Assembly (NCBI GenBank): GCA_947173755.1
Contig: CAMWGM010000111.1
Span: forward strand, 1 to 5,741
DNA length: 5,741 bases
Source: an uncultured Muribaculaceae bacterium
GTDB lineage: Bacteria; Bacteroidota; Bacteroidia; Bacteroidales; Muribaculaceae
Reading direction: 5' to 3'
The notes under the pieces are model-generated. The model saw only the letters and a program-made list of their open reading frames with translations, did not search any database and was not told the origin of the DNA. The stretch's first letter is position 1; each line of letters begins with the position of its first letter. Positions 1 through 5,612 of the stretch are shown in pieces. The position numbers and the translations under genes are program-made.

Positions 1-465
1 CGCCGCATCGGGAAAGCGCTCGACGAGACGGGCGGAAACGGCGGGAAATTCGGGATCGAAAGAAAAATCGGTCTGATCGAGGAGAACGTCACCTATATAA
101 TATAAACCATCTCTGATGGTGCGACCTCTGCTCGGATTGGCCGGCATGAAGAGAGCATCCTCATATCGGGTAGCGCCGAGGATTGCCTCAAGTTCGGCCA
201 CCACGTGTCCACGCAGCGCGGAATCGGTCTTTTTGAAAATTTCACTGATGTCATTCCGGGAGGTCAATACCGCAGCATATTTCGCAGAAAGTTCCCGCGC
301 CTCATGCTCCGACATCGAGCGCGTATCAGTGGCTATCACGGCGACATCAGCATTGCCGGTAAGAGAATAGGGATCGGTGGTGAGCACGACACGGAGGCCG
401 AGACGATGGGCAATGCCCGCCATCTCGGCTGCTCCGGTGATATCGTCGGCAATGACGGCAATCAT
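1..465 (-). CDS. Four-carbon acid sugar kinase (former DUF1537), N-terminal part, cut by window edge
   Basis: This is an ATP-dependent kinase of the family that phosphorylates C4 sugar acids (D-threonate, D-erythronate or 3-oxo-tetronate) at O4 in the cytoplasm. It is open from the ATG at 465 to the left edge, giving 155 of a usual ~400-430 residues, so only the N-terminal substrate-binding domain is visible. Family hallmarks I can read are ADDITGA at residues 6-12, ATDTRS at 45-50, KKTDSALRGH at 78-87, and PANPSRGR (108-115) followed by a GLYYIGD-type segment (120-126). The nucleotide-binding C-terminal domain lies off the window. The start is set by the TAATG one-base overlap with the pdxA-like stop and by a purine-rich AAAGGA just upstream, which suggests translational coupling. 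Pairing with a PdxA homologue favours a D-threonate or D-erythronate kinase. Motifs alone do not separate these substrates from 3-oxo-tetronate (OtnK type). Family assignment is firm; substrate is inference. Confidence 0.93.
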   Translation of the reverse strand, partial: MIAVIADDITGAAEMAGIAHRLGLRVVLTTDPYSLTGNADVAVIATDTRSMSEHEARELSAKYAAVLTSRNDISEIFKKTDSALRGHVVAELEAILGATRYEDALFMPANPSRGRTIRDGLYYIGDVLLDQTDFSFDPEFPAVSARLVERFPDAA

Positions 466-1502
466 TATTCCTTTATACCTTTGCGATATTTTGCCATGCG
501 GGTGGCATAGTCGATGCTGAGCATCATAGCGTCCTCGCTCGCAATGCCTTTGCCTGCCACATCGAAGGCTGTACCATGGTCGACACTGACGCGGATGATG
601 GGAAGACCTAGAGTGATGTTGACACCCTTGGCGCTCTGCATCTTGCCGGTCTCCTTGTCCCAGTTGAAGGCACAGACCTTCAAGGGGATATGACCCTGAT
701 CGTGATACATGGCCACGACGCCGTCATACTTGCCGCATTTGGCTTTGGCAAAAACAGAGTCAGGGGGGACGGGACCGTCGACATTGAACCCGCGACCGCG
801 GAGTTCCTCAATGGCGGGGATGATCTCGAGAGCCTCCTCGTCGCCGAACATTCCGTTCTCGCTGCTGTGAGGATTGAGGCCTGCGATACCGATGCGGGGA
901 TTCTCGATGCCGAACTGGCGGCAAGCATCGGTGATGAGTTCTGTCACCTCGATGACACGGTCCTTCTTGACCAGGTCGCACGCCTTGCGCAGGGGCACAT
1001 GGGTCGAAACATGGATGACACGGATATTCTCGTCGGCAAGCATCATGGCATATTTCTTGGTGCCGGTGAATGTGGCATAGATCTCGGTGTGGCCGTCGAA
1101 ATGATGGCCGGCGAGATTGAGAGCCTCCTTATTGAGCGGAGCAGTGACCGTGCCGTCAACTTCGCCGGCCATGGCAAGGTCGATCGCCTTGCGGATGCTG
1201 ACGAAAGCGGCGTTGCCACACTGTGGCTGAACCTCTCCGAACCGGAATGTCGACATGTCGACACAGTGGAGATCGTAGACGTCGATAGTGCCATATTCAA
1301 ACTTTGCGTCGCTCACCTTGTCGACAGCGTTTATCTTCAGGTCGAGGCCGAGGGCCTTTACGGCCTCCTTCATGACGGCAGCATCGCCGGTGACGATCGG
1401 ACGGCACTGTTCGTAAGTCTCCTTATGATTGAGAGCGCGCACCACGATCTCCGGACCGATGCCGGCGGGGTCGCCCATTGTGATAGCTAAGATGGGTTTC
1501 AT
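465..1502 (-). CDS. pdxA: PdxA-family NAD-dependent dehydrogenase, probably 4-phospho-threonate/erythronate 3-dehydrogenase (PdxA2-like)
   Basis: A 345-residue protein of the PdxA fold. It opens with ITMGDPAGIGPE (7-18) and has VTAPLNKEALN (119-129), DGHTE (136-140), NPHSSENG (210-217), MYHDQGH (265-271) and SVDHGTAFD (306-314). The metal-binding histidines of PdxA correspond to H168, H212 and H267, all present, so it should be active. Classical PdxA oxidises 4-phosphohydroxy-L-threonine in vitamin B6 synthesis. PdxA2 paralogues oxidise 4-phospho-D-threonate or 4-phospho-D-erythronate, which then decarboxylates to dihydroxyacetone phosphate. The adjoining acid sugar kinase, sharing one base with this stop codon, and the lack of any B6 gene here favour PdxA2; a B6 role is not excluded. 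Against my memory of E. coli PdxA there are about 11 extra residues between K275 and GVNITLGLP (293 on). The gene begins 9 bp after the Fe-ADH stop, without an obvious Shine-Dalgarno. Confidence 0.93.
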   Translation of the reverse strand: MKPILAITMGDPAGIGPEIVVRALNHKETYEQCRPIVTGDAAVMKEAVKALGLDLKINAVDKVSDAKFEYGTIDVYDLHCVDMSTFRFGEVQPQCGNAAFVSIRKAIDLAMAGEVDGTVTAPLNKEALNLAGHHFDGHTEIYATFTGTKKYAMMLADENIRVIHVSTHVPLRKACDLVKKDRVIEVTELITDACRQFGIENPRIGIAGLNPHSSENGMFGDEEALEIIPAIEELRGRGFNVDGPVPPDSVFAKAKCGKYDGVVAMYHDQGHIPLKVCAFNWDKETGKMQSAKGVNITLGLPIIRVSVDHGTAFDVAGKGIASEDAMMLSIDYATRMAKYRKGIKE

Positions 1503-1511
1503 GGCAAAATG

Positions 1512-2657
1512 TCAATAAAGTGAGTTATAGATGTCGCGGGCATCCTGCTCGGTGACCTCGCGGGGATTGTTTTTGAGCAGACGCTGCACTTCCATGGCGG
1601 CCTTGGCCATGCCGTCGACGGCGCTCTGCGGGATGTTGAGGTCGCTGAGTTTCTGGGGGATTCCCACTGCTTTGGAAAGTTCGTAGATGAATTCCACGCC
1701 GCGGCTTGCAGTCTCGTCGTCATCCTTGCCGGGCTCGACGCCACAGGCGATGGCCACTTCGGCATATCTGCGGAGATTGGCCTCGCGGTTGAATTTCATC
1801 ACCGCGGGGAGAAGAATGGCGTTCGACAGACCGTGGGGGATATGGAATTCGCCGCCGAGAGGATAACTCAGTGCATGGACAGCTGCGGTATTGACAGGCC
1901 CGAGCACCAAACCTCCGTAAAGCGAACCGAGAGCGAGAGCCTCACGCGCCTCGACGTCGCTGCCGTCCTTGACGGCACGCAGGAGATTGGCGGCGATCAG
2001 ACGGATGCCCTGCAGGGCATAGATGTCGGCGGCGGGATGGGCGAACTTGTTGGTATATGCTTCGATGCAATGGATAAGTGCGTCCATTCCGGTATCTGCA
2101 GTGACTTTTGCGGGTACAGTCATTGTAAGTTTCGGATCGACATAGGCCACGTCGGCGAGCAGATAGGGGCTGACGATACCTTTCTTGAGTTTGTCGCGCT
2201 CGTCGAGCAGGATCGCGTTGGGCGACACCTCGCTTCCGGTGCCGGCGGTAGTGGGCAGGCATGCCAGCCAGACACCTTTTTTCTTGATGAATCCTGTGCC
2301 GAAGCAGTCGGCAGCCTGCTGGTCGCTGTCGATGAAGGCCGCTACAAGTTTGGCGACGTCGAGCACCGAACCGCCCCCGATGCCGGCCACGCTGTCGGCG
2401 CCGAATTCTCGGGCCTCGGCGAGGATGTTGTTGAAATCGGTCAGTGTAGGCTCGCCAACTACATTCTGGAACACTTTAACTGCCACGCCGTTCTCCTCGA
2501 GGGTCTTGAGGGCGGGAGTGATGAGCGGAAGAATGGGAGGAGCAGTGACCACAAAAAGACGCTTGTGGCCGAGCGCGAGATAATCGGAAACAAATGTATC
2601 AATGCAGCCCGATCCGAATACGATCTTCTGGGGCTGTAGCAATGTGATGGGTTTCAT
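1512..2657 (-). CDS. Iron-containing (group III) alcohol dehydrogenase
   Basis: A 381-residue Fe-ADH, the usual length for the family, with an N-terminal dinucleotide-binding domain and a helical C-terminal metal domain. Visible motifs are FGSG (14-17), GGGSVLD (94-100), PTTAGTGSE (135-143), GMDALIHCIEAY (190-201), HALSYPLGG (261-269) and IPHGLSN (273-279). The four metal ligands known from FucO map to D192, H196, H261 and H275; all are intact. Such enzymes usually reduce small aldehydes with NAD(P)H (lactaldehyde, glycolaldehyde, succinic semialdehyde) or run in reverse. Here it sits between a transporter and a C4-acid kinase/dehydrogenase pair. I infer that it reduces a C4 aldehyde acid released by the aldolase to the tetronate that the kinase uses, or interconverts a related hydroxy/oxo acid. 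It lies 70 bp downstream of the symporter, separated by a strong hairpin, and is the first gene of the downstream half of the operon. Family is certain; substrate is not readable. Confidence 0.93.
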   Translation of the reverse strand: MKPITLLQPQKIVFGSGCIDTFVSDYLALGHKRLFVVTAPPILPLITPALKTLEENGVAVKVFQNVVGEPTLTDFNNILAEAREFGADSVAGIGGGSVLDVAKLVAAFIDSDQQAADCFGTGFIKKKGVWLACLPTTAGTGSEVSPNAILLDERDKLKKGIVSPYLLADVAYVDPKLTMTVPAKVTADTGMDALIHCIEAYTNKFAHPAADIYALQGIRLIAANLLRAVKDGSDVEAREALALGSLYGGLVLGPVNTAAVHALSYPLGGEFHIPHGLSNAILLPAVMKFNREANLRRYAEVAIACGVEPGKDDDETASRGVEFIYELSKAVGIPQKLSDLNIPQSAVDGMAKAAMEVQRLLKNNPREVTEQDARDIYNSLY

Positions 2658-2679
2658 GCTCTTAGAGAAAAGAAATTAT

Positions 2680-2713
2680 GGTTGTTCCTGCAGAAGCCTC
2701 CGCAGGAACAACC
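2680..2713 (-). terminator. Strong intergenic hairpin after the symporter gene, possible partial terminator or processing element
   Basis: A perfect 12-bp inverted repeat, GGTTGTTCCTGC (2680-2691) with its complement at 2702-2713, encloses a 10-nt loop that can itself close by about three more pairs. On the transcribed minus strand it starts 14 nt after the symporter stop and is followed by ATAATTTCTTTTCTC, which is T-rich but interrupted. This looks like an intrinsic terminator or an mRNA-stabilising or processing hairpin. I see no TAnnTTTG promoter between it and the Fe-ADH start 22 nt further on, so downstream expression probably needs read-through. Confidence 0.6.
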
Positions 2714-2727
2714 TGATGAATTGATGA

Positions 2728-4335
2728 TCAGAGAGTAGGTTCGACATCGACGTCAGATTTCGAGGCAGCCTTCTCCTTGCGGCGCTCCTCGAGATAGCCG
2801 AAGATGGTCAGTTCCTTATCGGCCAGAGGCACGGCGAAGAGGAAACTTGCGAGATAGCCGACAACGAGGACGATCAGATGGCTGTAGACACCCAGCATAT
2901 ATTTATGGTGGGAGAAATTCCATTTGCCGAGATCGAGCAGGGTGACGGGATCGCCGGTTCCGTGGATATCGACCTTGGTCGAGGTAAGCACGGCATAGGC
3001 GGTGAAGAGGACGGCAGCGACGATGCCGATCAGCAGACCCTGCGGATTGGCGCGACGGCTGCAGAGGCCGAGCAGGAATATACCGACGATACCGGCTGAG
3101 AAGATGGCATAGAGCGAGAAGAGTGCGCCAAGCACACCTTCACCACCCCACGAGATGTAGAGGATGGCGACACCGACGGCTCCGACACCCGAAAGAACCA
3201 CCATGAGACGGCCGAAGCGGAGTTGCTGACGGTCGGTGGCATTCTTCTTGAAGCGGAGGTAATAGTCCTGAACGGCAATGGCCGAGAGACAGTTGAGGTC
3301 GGTGTCGAGGCTCGAGATGGCAGCGGCGGCAAGTGCGGCGATGATCAGGCCGCGGATACCGACAGGAAGTTCGTGGCTGATGAAGTAGGGGAACACTTCG
3401 TCGGCCTTGATGCCGTCGGGGAGCAAGGGTGCGGCGTCGGAATGGTAATATGCGAAAAGACATGTACCGATAAACATGAAGAGAGCCCAGATGGGAACGC
3501 TCATAAGCACACCGATATAAGCCGCCTTCTTGGCATCCTTGTTAGTCTTTGCTGCCAGATAGCGCTGCACGATGGTCTGGTCGGTACCATACTTCTGGAG
3601 CGCGTAGAACACACCGTTGAGCGCCATGACGAGGAACGTCAGTTGCGTGAAGTCCCAGGCGTAAGGGCCGAAATCTATCTTGTTGTTCTCAGCGGCTATG
3701 CGCATCACTTCCGAAGGTCCACCCTCGGGGAGGAAAAGCAGCAGACCCATACAGATCAGACCGCCGCCGATGAGCAGGAACCCCTGGGCGACATCCATCC
3801 ACACGATGGCTTCCATACCGCCGAGGAGTGTGAGAAGGATGATGGTTACACCGAGCACGATGGCGATCGTGTAGATATTGAAATCGAGGAAGGTCGCGAG
3901 AGCCATCGACACGAGGAAGAACACTGTGCCTGCCTTTGAGAAATGTCCGAGTGTGAAAGCAAACGAACTGTACATGCGGGCAAACTTGCCGAAGCGGCGC
4001 TCGAAATACTCATAGGTTGAAAGTTTCACCACCTTGCGGAACAGCGGGACGATGATATCGATGAGCAACAGAAGCACCAGCGGCACCATGAGGCCCTGGA
4101 CGAGGAGGATCCAGTTGCCGCCGTAAGCCGCGCCGGGATAAGCGAGGAACGTCACGCTGGAGATCAGTGTGGCGAAGATCGAGATACCCACTGCCCATGC
4201 CGGGATTTTACCGCCGGCAGCGAAATAGGTGTTTGTGTCTTTCTGACGGTGTGCGAAATAGATGCCGACACCGATGGCGGCGGCTACCGACATGAAGACT
4301 ATCAGATAGTCTATCCAGTGGACTGCGTTTGTCAT
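2728..4335 (-). CDS. Sodium:solute symporter (SSS family)
   Basis: A 535-residue inner-membrane transporter with about 13 predicted hydrophobic helices (roughly 8-28, 46-66, 74-98, 122-146, 154-172, 180-202, 230-247, 272-296, 326-346, 375-395, 400-423, 430-452, 482-503) and a charged cytoplasmic tail (about 515-535). SSS hallmarks are YFAAGGKIPAWAVGISIFAT (37-56), STYEYFERRFG (106-116), GMEAIVWMDVAQG (173-185), GTDQTIVQRYLAAK (250-263) and SSLDTDLN (341-348). Its serine pair S341/S342 aligns with the Na2-site serines of vSGLT. It should couple the Na+ gradient to import of a sugar or organic acid. The substrate cannot be read from sequence; by context it is the compound cleaved by the adjacent aldolase-type enzyme. 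The start overlaps the upstream stop in an ATGA (4 bp), implying coupled translation with the aldolase. No SusC/SusD-type outer-membrane gene is in the window, which favours a small soluble substrate. Confidence 0.93.
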   Translation of the reverse strand: MTNAVHWIDYLIVFMSVAAAIGVGIYFAHRQKDTNTYFAAGGKIPAWAVGISIFATLISSVTFLAYPGAAYGGNWILLVQGLMVPLVLLLLIDIIVPLFRKVVKLSTYEYFERRFGKFARMYSSFAFTLGHFSKAGTVFFLVSMALATFLDFNIYTIAIVLGVTIILLTLLGGMEAIVWMDVAQGFLLIGGGLICMGLLLFLPEGGPSEVMRIAAENNKIDFGPYAWDFTQLTFLVMALNGVFYALQKYGTDQTIVQRYLAAKTNKDAKKAAYIGVLMSVPIWALFMFIGTCLFAYYHSDAAPLLPDGIKADEVFPYFISHELPVGIRGLIIAALAAAAISSLDTDLNCLSAIAVQDYYLRFKKNATDRQQLRFGRLMVVLSGVGAVGVAILYISWGGEGVLGALFSLYAIFSAGIVGIFLLGLCSRRANPQGLLIGIVAAVLFTAYAVLTSTKVDIHGTGDPVTLLDLGKWNFSHHKYMLGVYSHLIVLVVGYLASFLFAVPLADKELTIFGYLEERRKEKAASKSDVDVEPTL

Positions 4336-5216
4336 AGTTTGGCTTTTATGGCTTGTTCTTCATCCTGGGGAAGACGGTTGAGCGGCATCAGCATCCAGGG
4401 CTCGCAGAGTCCGAGTGTCGACATCATCACCTTAAGCGCTGCAAGCGACTGGCCGAGGGTGCGACCGCTCTGATAGATCTTTGCGATCTCGTTGGTTTCC
4501 TCCTGCAGACGTTCGGCAGTGGCCTGATCGCCGCTCACTGCGGCATCATACAGTTCCTTGAACATCTGAGGAACATAGTTGCCCGTGCTGGGCACGATAC
4601 CGTCGCCGCCGAGGGCGAGCGAACTTGCCGACTGGGCTGCCCAACCGCAGAAATATGCGAAGTCCTCACGGTCTTTCGAGAATGCTATGCACTCCTTCAT
4701 GCGCTCCATGTCGCGCTCGGAGTCTTTGAGACCCACGATGTTGGGGTGATCGGCCAGACGCTTCACGACATCGACCGGAATCGACATGTGGGTTGTGGCG
4801 AGGATATTGTAGAGCATCAGCGGGCCGGTGATACACTCGGCGAGAGTGTAATAGTAGTCATACATCTGTGCCTCGGTGAGAGCGTAGTAAGAGGGAAGTG
4901 TGGCAACGATGACATCTGCGCCGGCGCGGGTGTAGGCCTCGGCCTGTTTCACCTGCTCGATAAAGCATGTTCCGGTCAGACCGGCATAGATCAGGATGCG
5001 GCCTGCGGCAGTCTTGACAGCGGTCTCGACCATGAGCAGTCCGTCGGTGGCAGACACACTGTTGCCCTCGCCGGTAGTTCCCATCAGAAGGGGCGAGACA
5101 TTACGGGATGCGAAAAATTCAATGATGCGCTCGACGGCGGCTACGTCAAGTTCGCCGCTCTGAGTGACCGGGGTGACCATAGGCACCACCACGCCACGGT
5201 ATTTGCACTGTTTCAT
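4332..5216 (-). CDS. DapA/NanA-superfamily class I pyruvate aldolase or dehydratase
   Basis: A 294-residue (beta/alpha)8-barrel enzyme, standard length for the family. It shows VVVPMVTP (9-16), GTTGEGNS (46-53) with the hydroxyl pair T47/T48, LPSYY (107-111), the catalytic tyrosine in LYN (Y136), the Schiff-base lysine in GLKDS (K164), and GGDGIVPSTGN (203-213). It therefore should form a pyruvate Schiff base and catalyse a retro-aldol cleavage, condensation or dehydration of a 2-oxo-3-deoxy acid. It is unlikely to be diaminopimelate-pathway DapA: the arginine that follows the catalytic tyrosine by five residues in E. coli DapA (YNVPSR) is a threonine here (YNILAT, T141). NanA-type sialate lyase and 2-keto-3-deoxy-gluconate/pentonate aldolase remain possible, but no other sialic acid gene is present. 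It is the first gene of the operon, 57 nt downstream of a TAnnTTTG promoter, and overlaps the symporter start by 4 bp. Its start has no Shine-Dalgarno, only an A/T-rich leader. Confidence 0.92.
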   Translation of the reverse strand: MKQCKYRGVVVPMVTPVTQSGELDVAAVERIIEFFASRNVSPLLMGTTGEGNSVSATDGLLMVETAVKTAAGRILIYAGLTGTCFIEQVKQAEAYTRAGADVIVATLPSYYALTEAQMYDYYYTLAECITGPLMLYNILATTHMSIPVDVVKRLADHPNIVGLKDSERDMERMKECIAFSKDREDFAYFCGWAAQSASSLALGGDGIVPSTGNYVPQMFKELYDAAVSGDQATAERLQEETNEIAKIYQSGRTLGQSLAALKVMMSTLGLCEPWMLMPLNRLPQDEEQAIKAKL

Positions 5217-5226
5217 ATAGGAAAGG

Positions 5227-5247
5227 ATTTAGGTTTTAGATTTTAGG
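5227..5247 (-). repeat. Three tandem 7-mers in the operon leader
   Basis: On the plus strand ATTTAGG, TTTTAGA and TTTTAGG follow each other without a gap, so the mRNA leader reads CCTAAAA-TCTAAAA-CCTAAAT. They lie 11 nt before the aldolase start codon. They may simply form the unstructured A-rich leader typical of Bacteroidota genes, or be a small binding site or slippage product. Confidence 0.5.
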
Positions 5248-5270
5248 TGCAGTCAAATTGTTTCAGATGG

Positions 5271-5305
5271 CAAATGTAGCAAAAAAATTCGGACTTGCAC
5301 GCAAA
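5271..5305 (-). promoter_or_regulatory. Probable promoter of the aldolase operon
   Basis: On the minus strand TACATTTG (5278-5271) fits the Bacteroidota -7 consensus TAnnTTTG exactly. A TTTG lies at 5305-5302, but the spacer is 23 bp rather than the usual 19-21, so the -33 element is weak or a different one is used. Predicted transcription starts near 5266-5264, giving a leader of about 48 nt. It is downstream of the tRNA terminator, so the operon is probably transcribed independently of the tRNA. I see no obvious operator palindrome beside it. Confidence 0.6.
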
Positions 5306-5333
5306 TTTGCTGTTAAATCAGCGGGGAAGAATG

Positions 5334-5365
5334 AAAAAACGTCAGTGGCTTAGGGCTACCGACGT
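5334..5365 (-). terminator. Rho-independent terminator of the tRNA-Arg transcript
   Basis: On the minus strand ACGTCGGTAGC pairs with GCCACTGACGT: positions 5365-5355 against 5349-5339, 11 positions with one G-U wobble and one A-C mismatch, and a 5-nt loop. A run of six T (5339-5334) follows directly. It begins 7 nt after the tRNA 3' end, as expected for a monocistronic tRNA unit. Confidence 0.8.
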
Positions 5366-5372
5366 CGATTTG

Positions 5373-5446
5373 TGACTCATACAGGATTCAAACCTGTAAC
5401 CTTCTGATCCGTAGTCAGATGCTCTATTCAGTTGAGCTAATGAGCC
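5373..5446 (-). tRNA. tRNA-Arg (anticodon ACG)
   Basis: A complete 74-nt cloverleaf. The acceptor stem GGCTCAT/ATGAGTC has one G-U wobble at the second pair; the D stem is GCTC/GAGC with loop AACTGAATA; the anticodon stem is TCTGA/TCAGA with loop CTACGGA; the T stem is ACAGG/CCTGT with loop TTTGAAT; the discriminator is A. The anticodon ACG (5412-5410) is normally edited to ICG and reads CGU, CGC and CGA arginine codons. The 3' CCA is not encoded (the next bases are CAA), so it must be added by nucleotidyltransferase. Its own promoter and terminator flank it. Confidence 0.97.
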
Positions 5447-5457
5447 GAATTGCGCTG

Positions 5458-5489
5458 CAAAGTTAGCACTTTTACTTGAATTCACCAAA
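5458..5489 (-). promoter_or_regulatory. Promoter of tRNA-Arg (Bacteroidota type)
   Basis: On the minus strand TTTG (5489-5486), a 20-bp spacer and TAACTTTG (5465-5458) reproduce the Bacteroidota sigma consensus TTTG-N19/21-TAnnTTTG without mismatch. Transcription should start about 6-8 nt upstream of the mature tRNA 5' end at 5446. This is the clearest taxonomic clue in the window. Confidence 0.82.
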
Positions 5490-5505
5490 TTTCCCGGGCG
5501 GAAAG

Positions 5506-5612
5506 TTATCAACATTTTTCCGAGGTTATTGACATTTTATTAACACCGGTTGAAAAAGTGTGTATAAAACAAGCCATTATCTGTTGAAAAAATGTTGATA
5601 ACCTGTCAATAT
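5506..5612. other. Cluster of DnaA-box-like 9-mers; candidate origin or DnaA-regulated region
   Basis: Plus-strand 9-mers TTATCAACA (5506-5514), TTATTGACA (5526-5534) and TTATTAACA (5537-5545) face minus-strand TTATACACA (5567-5559), TTTTCAACA (5590-5582), TTATCAACA (5601-5593) and ATATTGACA (5612-5604). TTATACACA fits the DnaA-box consensus TTATNCACA exactly; the others are one or more bases off. The outer TTATCAACA copies are part of a 15-bp perfect inverted repeat (5505-5519 and 5588-5602). Convergent sites on both strands in about 107 bp are typical of oriC or dnaA-upstream DNA. The sequence to the right that could show a dnaA gene is outside the window. Confidence 0.45.

Noticed and set aside
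116..510. Short plus-strand frames at the left edge (116-370, 205-510)
   Set aside because: The minus strand here encodes the clear N-terminus of a DUF1537 kinase, and the plus frames are shadows of it.
690..1490. Plus-strand open frames opposite pdxA, Fe-ADH and symporter (690-1490, 1833-2639, 3223-3939)
   Set aside because: All lie antisense to genes with intact catalytic or family motifs, and none has a recognisable domain or promoter.
465..1502. Vitamin B6 biosynthesis as the main role of the PdxA homologue
   Set aside because: No pdxJ or other B6 gene is nearby, and the gene is fused by a one-base overlap to an acid sugar kinase. PdxA2 function fits better, although B6 activity cannot be ruled out.
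4332..5216. Lysine-pathway dapA or sialic acid nanA
   Set aside because: The DapA substrate arginine is missing, and none of the other sialate genes (epimerase, kinase, sialidase) is in the window.
4353..5246. Long open frame (297 codons) on the plus strand opposite the aldolase gene
   Set aside because: It mirrors the reading of the strongly supported minus-strand aldolase; its translation is low-complexity-like with many His/Gly/Asp and shows no family motif. It is a by-product of codon bias.
5505..5602. CRISPR array or transposon ends in the AT-rich repeat region
   Set aside because: Repeats are short 9-mers with irregular spacing on both strands, with no regular spacers, transposase or target duplication.
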